Shown in pieces: positions 28,484-36,776 of a DNA stretch of 64,000 nt. Origin of the DNA: DATLED01 sp035525495 (lineage in GTDB: Bacteria; Actinomycetota; Acidimicrobiia; Acidimicrobiales; CADCTF01). The notes under the pieces are model-generated. The model had not been told where the DNA came from. It did not search any database and saw only the letters and a list, made by a program, of their open reading frames with translations. A program made the translations under genes and the position numbers. Location of the stretch: assembly GCA_035525495.1 (NCBI GenBank), contig DATLED010000095.1:70750-134749 (forward strand), read 5' to 3'. Position 1 is the first letter of the stretch, and every line of letters begins with the position of its first letter.

Positions 28484-30919
28484 CTACTGCAGCACATCGG
28501 CGGACCGGAGCCCGGCGATCTCGTCATCGTCACAGCAGAGGAGGTCGCGCAGCACGACGTCGGTGTGTTGCCCGAGGCACGGCGCGGGGCCGTGGAGCTG
28601 CCGCCGCTTCGCGGAGAACCGCGTCGGCAAGCCCTCGTAGTCGCACCTTCCCATGGCGGGATGGTCGAAGGGCACGAAGAACTCGCGATGCTCCAACTGG
28701 GGATCGCGTGCGACCTGCGCGGGCTTGGCGACGCGCGCCGCCGGAACACCGCTCGTGGCGAGGCGCTCGGCGACCTCGTCGGCCTCGCCCTTCGCCGACG
28801 CGATCCACGAGCCGAGCGCGGCATCGATGGCGTCGCGCCGCGCGATGCGGGCGTCGAGGTCGAGGTCGTCGGCGAACGCGGCGAGCGCCCCACCGGAGAC
28901 GCGCCGCAGGGCTCGCCATTGGTCCTCGGTCTCGACGGCGACGGCCACATAGCGACCGGGTACGGCAACCGCGAACGCGCCGTGCGGACACGCCGTCTGC
29001 GACACCGCCCCGGGCCGCACCGCCGTGCGTCGGTTCACGGTCTCGTCGAGGACGAGGGGCTCGATGAAGCGGATCGAGGCCTCGACCTGCGAGAGGTCGA
29101 TGTGCTGTCCGCGTCCGCCGTCACGTTCACGGGCGAGCAGCGCGGCCGCGACGGCCGCGATGCCGTACTTCGGTGCGATCACATCCGTGTAGGCGCCCAT
29201 CGGCGGGATGGGCGGTCGATCCGGCCATCCCGTGACGGTCGAGATCCCACAGAGCCCGACGGCCTGCTGGCCGAACCCCGCGAACGACGCCATCGGTCCC
29301 GTCTGACCCAGCAGCGACGTGCTCAGCATGACGAGGCCCGGGTTGGTCTCCGCGACCGTCGCGTAGTCGAGCCCGAGTCGCGCCATCGTGCCCGGCGAGA
29401 AGCTCTCGATGACGACGTCGGCCCAATCGATGAGACGCCGCGCGACCTGTCGCCCTGCGGCCATCGAGAGGTCGAGGGACAGCCCCAACTTCCCAGCGTT
29501 GTGGTGGGCGTACCAGATGGAGTCGTCGATGCCCTTGGCCGTGCCCTTCCAGGGTGCCAGTGTCCTGGCCACGTCCATCCGCCGTCGGGACTCGACCCGC
29601 ACGACGGTGGCGCCGTGATCGGCGAAGGCGCGACCGATGGTCGGGCCGACGGCGACCCAGCTGAAGTCGGCCACCTTGAGGCCACGGAAGGCCTCACCGT
29701 CGCGATCGATGCCCGACGGCTCCGCGGGGCGAAGGTCCACGGCCCATCGGTCGGCGACCTCGTCGACGGTCTCGGTCCCGATGACCGCCGGTGCCGGCCG
29801 GTCGTCGCGCATCGGCGTCGCCGAGAACCGCACCGCCGGTCCCGGTCGGACGCTCCCGTCGACCTCGACCCAATAGCCGCGGGCACGCAGGTGGTCGTCG
29901 TCGAGCAGGTCCCGAGTGGTCTGCAGCGGGCCGAGCCGGAAGTCGCCGGAGAAGGCCAGGGCGAACAGCTCGCGCTTCGTCCTCTCAGCAAGGAACCCGG
30001 CGAGGACGGCGACGCCCCGTTCGACCAGGTCGTCATCGATGCGACCCCGGAGCACGTCAGCCACGAGGCGAGTCCAGTCGTAGGCCTTCAGGTCGTCGTC
30101 GACGTCGGCCCCGGTGGCGATCACGTGCGCGAGCAGCGGCAGTGCGCCGGCGGTCAGCGGCGCGGCGACGAAGCCATCGGCGCAGGCCCAGATCCCGGGA
30201 AGCAGGAGGAGGCGGGCGGCGCGGGCGGCGTCCGGATCGTCCATCGTTCCGACCGCCTCGCGAGCGGCGTCGTTGTTCCGCGCGCCGGACGTCTGGCTCA
30301 TCGTCGTGTGGACCATCACCGCCTGCATCGACACGTCGAGGTGCTGCCCGAGACCGGAGAGCCGACGCTCGTGGACGGCGACGAGGGCGTCGGCCGCTGC
30401 CTGCACGCCCGCGTGGAAGGCCGCTTGCGGGAACCCCACCGGGACGGGTGGGCGGTCGCCGTCGCGCTGCAGCGCGAGGCGCCCGCCGGCCGCCTCGATC
30501 GTGAGCTCGCTCGCCGCCCAACCGGCCTTCGGTCCCGTCTGCCCGTACGGCGTCACCGACACCGTGATGAGCCCTGGGTTCTCGCGGGCGAGGTCGTCGT
30601 GGCCGAGGCCGATCGACGACAGGAAGCCGGGGTCGAAGGACTCGACGAGGACGTCGGCGGCGAGGGCCAGGCGGCGCACGCCCGCCCGTCCCTCGTCGGT
30701 GGTGAGGTCGGCGACGACGCTTGCCTTCCCGAAGGCGACGGCGTCCCAGTAGAGCGAACCGTTGGGGCCGAACGGTGGTCGCTTCCGGCTCGGCGACCCC
30801 TGGGGCGACTCGACCTTGACGACGTCGGCACCGAGCTCGGCCAGCGTCCGCCCGCACAGCTCGGCTCGGTCGGTCGTGAGGTCGAGGACCCGCAGCCCGG
30901 CGAGCGGTGCGTCAGGCAG
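28484..30919 (-). CDS. Double-domain CaiB/BaiF CoA-transferase
   Basis: An 811-residue fusion of two family III CoA-transferase units. Unit 1 begins LAGLRVLDLTTDRAELCGRT and AELGADVVKVESP; unit 2 begins near residue 415 with FRGLKVADFSWVAVGPTIGR and contains ADHGATVVRVESRRRMD. The frame holds no ATG, GTG or TTG before residue 81, although the conserved N terminus is clearly coded. A stop codon at 30926-30928 closes the frame. CTG at 30919 is the only near-cognate start, and it overlaps the end of the upstream amidohydrolase by 8 bases, favouring reinitiation. An ATG/GTG-only annotation would lose 80 residues. Likely activates a carboxylic acid to its CoA thioester. Confidence 0.88.
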   Translation of the reverse strand: MPDAPLAGLRVLDLTTDRAELCGRTLAELGADVVKVESPQGSPSRKRPPFGPNGSLYWDAVAFGKASVVADLTTDEGRAGVRRLALAADVLVESFDPGFLSSIGLGHDDLARENPGLITVSVTPYGQTGPKAGWAASELTIEAAGGRLALQRDGDRPPVPVGFPQAAFHAGVQAAADALVAVHERRLSGLGQHLDVSMQAVMVHTTMSQTSGARNNDAAREAVGTMDDPDAARAARLLLLPGIWACADGFVAAPLTAGALPLLAHVIATGADVDDDLKAYDWTRLVADVLRGRIDDDLVERGVAVLAGFLAERTKRELFALAFSGDFRLGPLQTTRDLLDDDHLRARGYWVEVDGSVRPGPAVRFSATPMRDDRPAPAVIGTETVDEVADRWAVDLRPAEPSGIDRDGEAFRGLKVADFSWVAVGPTIGRAFADHGATVVRVESRRRMDVARTLAPWKGTAKGIDDSIWYAHHNAGKLGLSLDLSMAAGRQVARRLIDWADVVIESFSPGTMARLGLDYATVAETNPGLVMLSTSLLGQTGPMASFAGFGQQAVGLCGISTVTGWPDRPPIPPMGAYTDVIAPKYGIAAVAAALLARERDGGRGQHIDLSQVEASIRFIEPLVLDETVNRRTAVRPGAVSQTACPHGAFAVAVPGRYVAVAVETEDQWRALRRVSGGALAAFADDLDLDARIARRDAIDAALGSWIASAKGEADEVAERLATSGVPAARVAKPAQVARDPQLEHREFFVPFDHPAMGRCDYEGLPTRFSAKRRQLHGPAPCLGQHTDVVLRDLLCCDDDEIAGLRSADVLQ

Positions 30920-32081
30920 GAGCGGTCACCCGGTCGAGAGCGCGGCCCATGAGGTCCTCGAAGTTGCGGCGGTAGAAGCGGTCCTTCTCGTCGTCGGTGC
31001 AGCCGTCGAGGCTCGCCTCGAAGCGCTTCATCGGGTTGCGGCCGCCCTCGGTGTGCGGGTAGTCAGAGCTGAAGAGGCACACCTCAGACCCGGCGTTCTG
31101 CACGACCCAGCCGGCGGGCTCGTGTGGGTACGGCGTGACGCGGATCTGGCGGCGTACGAACTCGCTCGGCCGCATCGACAGGTTGCGCAGCCGCTCCTCG
31201 TTCTTGACGAAGGCGTCGGCGGCCGAGTCCATCGAGCGCATCCAGCCGGGCACCCACGACGCACCCTGCTCGATCACGCCGAAGCGCAGCGACGGGAACC
31301 GGTCGAGGACGCCGTCGAAGATCATCGTGGACAGCGTGTGCATCGGTGCGTCGGGAATGGCCATGAACGACACCGAGGTGAAGTTGCCGTCGCCTCCCGT
31401 GAAGTCCTTCACCGGCGGAAGCCCGTTCTCCTTGTAGGTCGGGTTGATCGCCTTGCCCCCGCCGACGTGGAACACGATCGGGACGCCGGCTTCCTCCGCC
31501 TGCGCCCACAGCGGGTCGAGCGCCACGTGGCTCGGCGAGTGCCGCTGCGGACACGCGGAGGGGAGCATCAATGCGGCTGCTCCCATCGCGATCGCCTCGC
31601 CCGCGAAGGCGACGGCGCGGTGGAGGTCCATGAGGGGGACGTGGAGGACGGGCAGCAACCGGGCGTCCACGGCGCAGAAGTCGGCCATGGCGCGGTTGTG
31701 GGCGCGGGCGACGCCGTAGGCCACATCCGGGTCGTCGCCGCGGTCGGCGGCCGCGAGTGGGCCGAGGCCGGCGGTCGTGAAGATCAGTTGGCTGGCGACG
31801 CCGAGGAGGTCCAGGGCCCGCGGCCGCTCCTCCTTCACGAACGCGCCGAGCCCGGCGAATCCCTTGCGGAGGAGGATCTCCTCCTCGTCCTTGGCGCGGT
31901 AGTCGGGGTCGTCGTAGTTGGCCCGCACCGCCTCGACGTGGGCCACCACTCCCCGGCTCTTGCGGGTGTACGCCTCGAGACGGTCCCGAATGTCCGGGTC
32001 GACCCAGGGATCGAGCCACCCCGGCGCCTCGAACACGTGGGCGTCCGCGTCATGCACGACGCGGTCGGTGATGTACGGCAT
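30912..32081 (-). CDS. Amidohydrolase-family (amidohydrolase_2, ACMSD-like) protein
   Basis: A 389-residue metal-dependent hydrolase or decarboxylase of the amidohydrolase_2 group. The N-terminal metal motif is VVHDADAHVFEAP, variant of HxH as DADAH. Other features are PIVFHVGGGKAINPTYKE, FDGVLDRFPSLRFGVIEQGA and the C-terminal FSSDYPHTEGGRNP with the metal Asp. This group includes 2-amino-3-carboxymuconate-semialdehyde decarboxylase and related aromatic-ring-pathway enzymes. ATG at 32081 is preceded by GGGGGAG, a good ribosome-binding site; the longer frame is intergenic sequence. It is the first gene of the operon with the CoA-transferase, DUF3500 and SMP-30 genes. Confidence 0.9.
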   Translation of the reverse strand: MPYITDRVVHDADAHVFEAPGWLDPWVDPDIRDRLEAYTRKSRGVVAHVEAVRANYDDPDYRAKDEEEILLRKGFAGLGAFVKEERPRALDLLGVASQLIFTTAGLGPLAAADRGDDPDVAYGVARAHNRAMADFCAVDARLLPVLHVPLMDLHRAVAFAGEAIAMGAAALMLPSACPQRHSPSHVALDPLWAQAEEAGVPIVFHVGGGKAINPTYKENGLPPVKDFTGGDGNFTSVSFMAIPDAPMHTLSTMIFDGVLDRFPSLRFGVIEQGASWVPGWMRSMDSAADAFVKNEERLRNLSMRPSEFVRRQIRVTPYPHEPAGWVVQNAGSEVCLFSSDYPHTEGGRNPMKRFEASLDGCTDDEKDRFYRRNFEDLMGRALDRVTAPA

Positions 32082-32226
32082 CGGCGCTCCCCCTGTCACA
32101 ACGGCCGCCGGCGACGCTATCGCCCGACTTGACGACCGACCCCCGGCCTGCCAATGTCCCCTAAACCCATATACCCGATGGACTCGATCAGGTTTTCGAT
32201 TCCCCCCTGCACGACTGGACCCCCTC
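32082..32226. promoter_or_regulatory. Divergent promoter region between catabolic and uptake operons
   Basis: A 145-base gap between the amidohydrolase start and the lipoprotein start. It holds an AT-richer island at 32161-32175 (CTAAACCCATATACC) followed by three CGAT-type triplets (32176-32210), in otherwise GC-rich sequence. I see TTGACG at 32129 but not at proper promoter spacing. Any regulator controlling both operons would have to bind here. Confidence 0.4.
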
Positions 32227-33303
32227 TTGCCGTCCGACTCCTCCCGCCGCACTTCCCTCTTCCTCCTCGCCCTGCTGACGCTCGTCGGCCTCGTCACGGG
32301 CGCCTGCGGGGGAGGTGGCAGCAGTGGTGACGGCGGCGGGACCCCGGCCCAGGACGCGGCACCGGTCACGGTCCGCCTCGGCTACTTCCCGAATGTCACC
32401 CACGCCACGGCCATCGTCGGCGTCGAGAAGGGGATCTTCCAGGAGAAGCTGGGCACGGACAAGCTCGAGGTGTCGACGTTCAACGCCGGACCGGCCGCCG
32501 TCGAGGCGCTGTTCTCCGAGGCCCTCGACGCCACCTACGTCGGGCCGAACCCGGCCATCAACGCCTTCGTGAAGTCGAGGGGCGAGGCCATCCGGATCAT
32601 CTCCGGCGCGACGTCCGGCGGCGCCGCCCTCGTCGTCCAGCCGGAGATCGCCGATGCAGCCGACCTCGCGGGCAAGAAGGTGGCGAGCCCGCAGCTCGGT
32701 GGGACGCAGGACGTGGCCCTCCGCTCCTGGCTCAAGGACAACGGGCTCAAGACCACGCCGGAAGGCGGCGGCGACGTGTCGGTCGTGCCCCAGGAGAACT
32801 CGCAGACGGTCGAGACGTTCAAGAGCCGCGACATCGCGGGCGCGTGGGTGCCCGAGCCTTGGGCCACGCGGCTCGTGTCCGAAGGCGGCGGCAAGGTCCT
32901 CGTGGACGAGGCGACGCTGTGGCCGAAGGGCGAGTTCGTCACGACCCACCTCGTCGTGCGCACGAAGTTCCTGCAGAAGCATCCCGGAGCTGTCGCGAGG
33001 CTGCTCGACGGCCAGGTCGCGGCCAACGCCTTCATCGCCGCCAACGTGGGCGAGGCGCAATCCCTCGTGAACCACGGCATCGAGAAGGTGACGTCGAAGC
33101 GACTCGCCGACTCCGTGATCGCCGCCGCTTGGAAGAACCTGCACTTCACCAACGACCCGATCGCGGCGTCGCTGGCGACCTCGGCCAAGCACGCCGAGGA
33201 CATCGGTTTGCTGGAGAAGGTCGACCTCGACGGGATCTACGACCTCGGTCCGCTCAACGCCGTCCTGAGGAAGGCCGGTGAGAAAGAGGTGCCCAACCCA
33301 TGA
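32227..33303 (+). CDS. ABC transporter substrate-binding lipoprotein (NMT1/SsuA/TauA-like)
   Basis: A 358-residue lipoprotein. A signal peptide with hydrophobic core SLFLLALLTLVGL ends in a lipobox-like LVTGAC with Cys27, then a Gly/Ser linker. The mature protein has the NMT1/SsuA-like segments VRLGYFPNVTHATAIVGVEK, FNAGPAAVEALFSEALDATY, KVASPQLGGTQDVALRSWL and GAWVPEPWATRL. Such proteins bind sulfonates, taurine, nitrate/bicarbonate or pyrimidine precursors. The start is a TTG at 32227; upstream in-frame sequence would bury the signal peptide. Its TGA overlaps the ATG of the ATPase gene. Confidence 0.9.
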   Translation: MPSDSSRRTSLFLLALLTLVGLVTGACGGGGSSGDGGGTPAQDAAPVTVRLGYFPNVTHATAIVGVEKGIFQEKLGTDKLEVSTFNAGPAAVEALFSEALDATYVGPNPAINAFVKSRGEAIRIISGATSGGAALVVQPEIADAADLAGKKVASPQLGGTQDVALRSWLKDNGLKTTPEGGGDVSVVPQENSQTVETFKSRDIAGAWVPEPWATRLVSEGGGKVLVDEATLWPKGEFVTTHLVVRTKFLQKHPGAVARLLDGQVAANAFIAANVGEAQSLVNHGIEKVTSKRLADSVIAAAWKNLHFTNDPIAASLATSAKHAEDIGLLEKVDLDGIYDLGPLNAVLRKAGEKEVPNP

Positions 33304-34085
33304 CGGCAACCGTGAGCGACGGCGTGCCCACGTCGGCCGCGAACCGGACGCCGATCGCCGTCCGGATCGACCACGTCTCGAAGCGCTATCCGACGGGCGT
33401 GCTCGCCCTCGACGACATCGATCTCACGGTCGCCAAGGGCGAGTTCGTCTGCCTCGTCGGCGCATCGGGTTGCGGCAAGAGCACGCTGTTGAACCTCATC
33501 GCCGGGCTCGATCATCCGACGAGCGGCGAGGTGTCGGTGCCCGGCGGACGGACGACGCTCCTGTTCCAGGAGGCCGCGCTCCTCCCGTGGCAGACAGCGG
33601 CGGGCAACGTCGAACTGGCGCTGCGGTTGCGAGGCGTGGGGAAGGCAGAGCGCCGCGCACGCGCGCAGGAGCTCCTCGAGCTCGTGCACCTCGGCGGCAT
33701 GGGCGAGCGGCGCCCCCACGAGCTGTCGGGCGGCATGCGTCAGCGCGTCGCCTTGGCGCGTGCGCTGGCGCAGGAGCCCGACGTGCTCCTGATGGACGAG
33801 CCGTTCGGCGCGCTGGACGCCATGACGCGAGACCTGCTGCACGACGAGCTCGAGCGGATCTGGTCCGAGAGCGGCAAGACGATCGTCTTCGTGACCCACA
33901 ACGTGCGCGAGGCGGCGCGACTCGGTGACCGCATCGTGCTGCTGACGAGCCGCCCTGGTCGGGTCGCCGTCGCGTTCCCCGTCCGGATCGATCGACCTCG
34001 CCGCATCGAGTCGCCGGCGGTGTCTTCGTTGGCCGGCGACGTGACCGCCGCGCTGCGCCGGGAGGTGGCCCGACATGGCCGTTGA
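33300..34085 (+). CDS. ABC transporter ATP-binding protein (SsuB/TauB type)
   Basis: A 261-residue ATPase with Walker A LVGASGCGKSTLLNLIAGLD, Q-loop LLFQEAALLPWQ, signature LSGGMRQRVALARAL, Walker B VLLMDEPFGALD and switch His FVTHNVREA. The LPWQ loop and short length are those of nitrate/sulfonate/taurine importers. The ATG overlaps the lipoprotein stop (ATGA), and the gene overlaps the permease by 11 bases, so all three subunits are coupled. Confidence 0.95.
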   Translation: MTATVSDGVPTSAANRTPIAVRIDHVSKRYPTGVLALDDIDLTVAKGEFVCLVGASGCGKSTLLNLIAGLDHPTSGEVSVPGGRTTLLFQEAALLPWQTAAGNVELALRLRGVGKAERRARAQELLELVHLGGMGERRPHELSGGMRQRVALARALAQEPDVLLMDEPFGALDAMTRDLLHDELERIWSESGKTIVFVTHNVREAARLGDRIVLLTSRPGRVAVAFPVRIDRPRRIESPAVSSLAGDVTAALRREVARHGR

Positions 34086-34938
34086 CGAGCGGGTCCTGAC
34101 CCAGCAGCTGGCGGGGCTCGATGCCCTCGAGGACACCGGCGACGGTCGCTCGTCGACGGTCAGGGGCGTCTGGCGCCAGCTGTGGCCGAAGATGGCGGCG
34201 CTCGGTCTCGCGCTGGCGCTGTGGCAGCTTGTCGTGGCCACCGGATGGCGCCCCGAATACGTCCTGCCGGCGCCGACGACGGTGTTCGCCGAGCTCGGTG
34301 GGATCGTCACGACCGGGTCGTTCTGGCAAGGCGTCGGCGTGACGGCGCGTCGCGCCGCCGTGGGGTTCGGCCTCGCCGTCCTCGTCGGCGGGCTCGTGGG
34401 GGCACTGGTGGCGACGCTGCGACCGCTGCGGGTCGCGGTCGGCGCACTGATCACGGGGTTGCAGACGATGCCGTCGATCGCGTGGTTTCCCCTGGCGATC
34501 CTGCTGTTCAAGCTCTCCGAGAGCGCCATCACGTTCGTGGTGGTGCTCGGGGCGGCTCCGTCGATCGCCAACGGGCTCATCGGTGGCATCGACCACGTCC
34601 CACCGATCCTGGTGCGCGCCGGACGGATGCTCGGCGCCAAGGGGCCGACGCTGTTCCGCCACGTGATCCTCCCGGCGGCCATGCCCTCGTGTCTGGCCGG
34701 CCTGAAGCAGGGATGGGCGTTCGCGTGGCGGAGCCTGATGGCGGGTGAGCTCATCGTGCTGCTCGGCGTGCCGTCGATCGGGGCGCGGCTGCAGGCCGGG
34801 CGGGAGTTCTCCGATGCGCCGCTGCTGCTGGCGATGATGATCGTCGTGCTCATCATCGGGATCGTCATCGACGCCGTCTTCGGCGTCGCCGACGCCAGGC
34901 TGCGACAGCGTCGGGGTCTGGTCGACACCGCCACCTGA
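34075..34938 (+). CDS. ABC transporter permease (SsuC/TauC type)
   Basis: A 287-residue membrane protein with about six helices and the binding-protein-dependent permease EAA-like loop (RAGRMLGAKGPTLFRHVILP). LPAPTTVFAELGGIVTTG after the first helix and WRSLMAGELIVLL near the C terminus are typical of the sulfonate/nitrate/taurine permease group. The extended hydrophilic N terminus of about 40 residues is ordinary. It completes the importer formed with the two upstream genes. Confidence 0.93.
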   Translation: MAVDERVLTQQLAGLDALEDTGDGRSSTVRGVWRQLWPKMAALGLALALWQLVVATGWRPEYVLPAPTTVFAELGGIVTTGSFWQGVGVTARRAAVGFGLAVLVGGLVGALVATLRPLRVAVGALITGLQTMPSIAWFPLAILLFKLSESAITFVVVLGAAPSIANGLIGGIDHVPPILVRAGRMLGAKGPTLFRHVILPAAMPSCLAGLKQGWAFAWRSLMAGELIVLLGVPSIGARLQAGREFSDAPLLLAMMIVVLIIGIVIDAVFGVADARLRQRRGLVDTAT

Positions 34939-34958
34939 CGAGGGGGCATGATCGGCAG

Positions 34959-35810
34959 GTGTTCTGCCGCACGACGCTCAACTACGTGGCCGCTTCGGGT
35001 GGGCATCCGATGGCCCCTGCGCCGGTCGAGGTCGATGTGTTCGACGCCCGGGCGGCGTCGACGTCCCTGCCGGGTTGGCGTGCGTGCGGCTTCGAGCGCG
35101 TGGCCCATGCGTCTTCGGTCCGGGACTGGACGGACGACGATGAGATCGCCTCGGTGCACTACGCCGAGATCGAAGCGCTGGCCCGCTCGCTCACGGGTTG
35201 CGACTTCGCCCTCGTCTCCGACCACGTGAAGCGGACGGCGGAGAACGTCAAGCGGACGCGGGAGCAGTCGCCCGTGCGGCTCGTCCACTCCGACTTCGCC
35301 GCCGACTACGAGGACGTGGCGCGGGGCGCGTACGTCGACGTGCGGGGACGCGGCGCGGCCACCTTGGCCCGCAGCGGTCGATCAGCCGAGGACGTCTCGG
35401 CGGCGGCGCGAATCGTGATGATGCAGTTCTGGCGCAACCTGGGCGCGCCGAAGATGGACCTGCCCGTGGCGTTCTGCGATGCCCGCACGGTGACGCCCGC
35501 CGAGGGCCGACCGTTCCACTACACCGGCTACGTCGCCGGCGGGCGATCGTTCGATGCGTTGGCGATCGTGGCGACCCCGGAGGGGACGGCTCGGCACCGC
35601 TGGTACGTGTACCCGTCGCTCGCAGCGGACGAGGTCGTCGCCTTCCGGACCTACGACACGTCGCTGGTGGCGGCGGGGTCGACGTGGTTCACGCCCCACT
35701 CGGCGTTCCCCGACCCGGACGTGCCGGCCGGTCAGCCGCCGCGGTTCTCGATCGAGCTGCGGGTGATGTGCGTGTTCTCGTCGCCGTCGTCGTTCACCGC
35801 GCCCGCCTGA
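34959..35810 (+). CDS. CmcJ/NvfI (AsaB-like) family putative oxygenase
   Basis: A 283-residue protein of the CmcJ/NvfI family, named after a cephamycin-pathway protein and fungal homologues and often called 7-alpha-cephem-methoxylase P8-like. The family signature is present: MQFWRNLGAPKMDLPVAFCD, the PFHYTGYVAGGRSFDALAIV region, HRWYVYPSLAADEVVAFRTY, and FTPHSAFPDPDVP, with His and Asp residues resembling those of 2-oxoglutarate/Fe enzymes. GTG at 34959 lies 20 bases after the permease. Its presence in a transport operon suggests the imported compound is oxidised by this enzyme; inference only. Confidence 0.85.
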   Translation: MFCRTTLNYVAASGGHPMAPAPVEVDVFDARAASTSLPGWRACGFERVAHASSVRDWTDDDEIASVHYAEIEALARSLTGCDFALVSDHVKRTAENVKRTREQSPVRLVHSDFAADYEDVARGAYVDVRGRGAATLARSGRSAEDVSAAARIVMMQFWRNLGAPKMDLPVAFCDARTVTPAEGRPFHYTGYVAGGRSFDALAIVATPEGTARHRWYVYPSLAADEVVAFRTYDTSLVAAGSTWFTPHSAFPDPDVPAGQPPRFSIELRVMCVFSSPSSFTAPA

Positions 35811-35818
35811 CGTCGATC

Positions 35819-36733
35819 ATGACCGGCGACGCCGGGGACGGCCCGGCCGACCTCGAGCGCGTGTTGCGCGCGATGGGGATCCCGATGCCGGCGGCGCCGC
35901 CGGCGGACCTGGGCTCACCAGGTCGGACGCACGTGTGGCTCGTCGACGACGTCGTCGTGAAGTGCGACGACCGGTTTCGCACGAAGGCGATGCTGCGAGA
36001 GCGCTCGGCGTTGGAGCTCCTGGCCGGAAGCGACCTCGTCGTGCCCAGGGTGCTCGGTGGTGGCGACTTCGGCGACGATCGGTCATGGCTCGTCCTCGAG
36101 CGCTTGCCCGGCGAACCGCCGCCGGACGCGGCTTGGCCGGCGCACGAGCTGTCGGCGGGCCTCGCGGAGCAGCTCGGGGCGATCACCGCTCGCCTGCACG
36201 CGGCCGTGCGCCCGCCGGGCTTCGGGACCTGGGCCACCAGCGGCGACCGTTCACTCCTCGACGAGGAGCGCCTCCGATTGGAGAACCTCACCAAGATGGC
36301 GGTCGACGCCGCCGTCGTCCCGGCCGCAGAGCTGAGCGCGCTCGTGCACCTCATCGCCGACACCCTCGAGACCCTCGACACCGTGCGGGTGCCGGTGCTC
36401 TCCCATCGCGACGTGCAGCCCCGAAACGCACTGGTCCTCGGCGGCAGGGTGACGGCGCTCCTCGACTTCGAAGCGGCGGGCGGCGGCGACCGCGCCGCCG
36501 ACTTTCGGATCCTCGGCCTCGACTGGACGACGCCGGGCTTTGCCGCGTTCACGAGGGCGTACCACGAGGCCGCGGGATCCCTCGGTCCCGACGGACCGGA
36601 GCGCGTCGCGCACCACGTCCTCCACTGGGTGCTGGCGATCTACGCGTACCTCGGAAGGATCGCACCCGCCTACCTCTCCCCGGCCCGCTCGGCCGTCGAG
36701 CGCATCCGCAACGGCGAGCGGCCAGAGCTGTGA
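35819..36733 (+). CDS. Aminoglycoside-phosphotransferase-like small-molecule kinase
   Basis: A 304-residue APH-fold kinase. The catalytic loop is VLSHRDVQPRNALV (HxDxxxxN), followed by the metal-binding LLDFEAAGGGDRAADFRIL. The N-lobe Lys is in DVVVKCDDRF. The family phosphorylates small molecules such as aminoglycosides, choline or homoserine; the catalytic-loop HRD form suggests activity. ATG at 35819 is 8 bases after the CmcJ-like gene, so it probably belongs to the ABC-transporter operon and may phosphorylate the imported compound or a product of it. Resistance should not be assumed. Confidence 0.86.
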   Translation: MTGDAGDGPADLERVLRAMGIPMPAAPPADLGSPGRTHVWLVDDVVVKCDDRFRTKAMLRERSALELLAGSDLVVPRVLGGGDFGDDRSWLVLERLPGEPPPDAAWPAHELSAGLAEQLGAITARLHAAVRPPGFGTWATSGDRSLLDEERLRLENLTKMAVDAAVVPAAELSALVHLIADTLETLDTVRVPVLSHRDVQPRNALVLGGRVTALLDFEAAGGGDRAADFRILGLDWTTPGFAAFTRAYHEAAGSLGPDGPERVAHHVLHWVLAIYAYLGRIAPAYLSPARSAVERIRNGERPEL

Positions 36734-36776
36734 GGGCCGGCGCGCCCGTAGGCTGCGCCGCCGGATGGGGGTCGAG

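Noticed and set aside
32129..32175. TTGACG and TATACC considered as a -35/-10 promoter
   Set aside because: Spacing of 35 bases is far too long for a sigma-70-type promoter.
35819..36733. APH-like kinase considered as an aminoglycoside-resistance gene
   Set aside because: Only the general APH fold is visible; operon context suggests a metabolic kinase.
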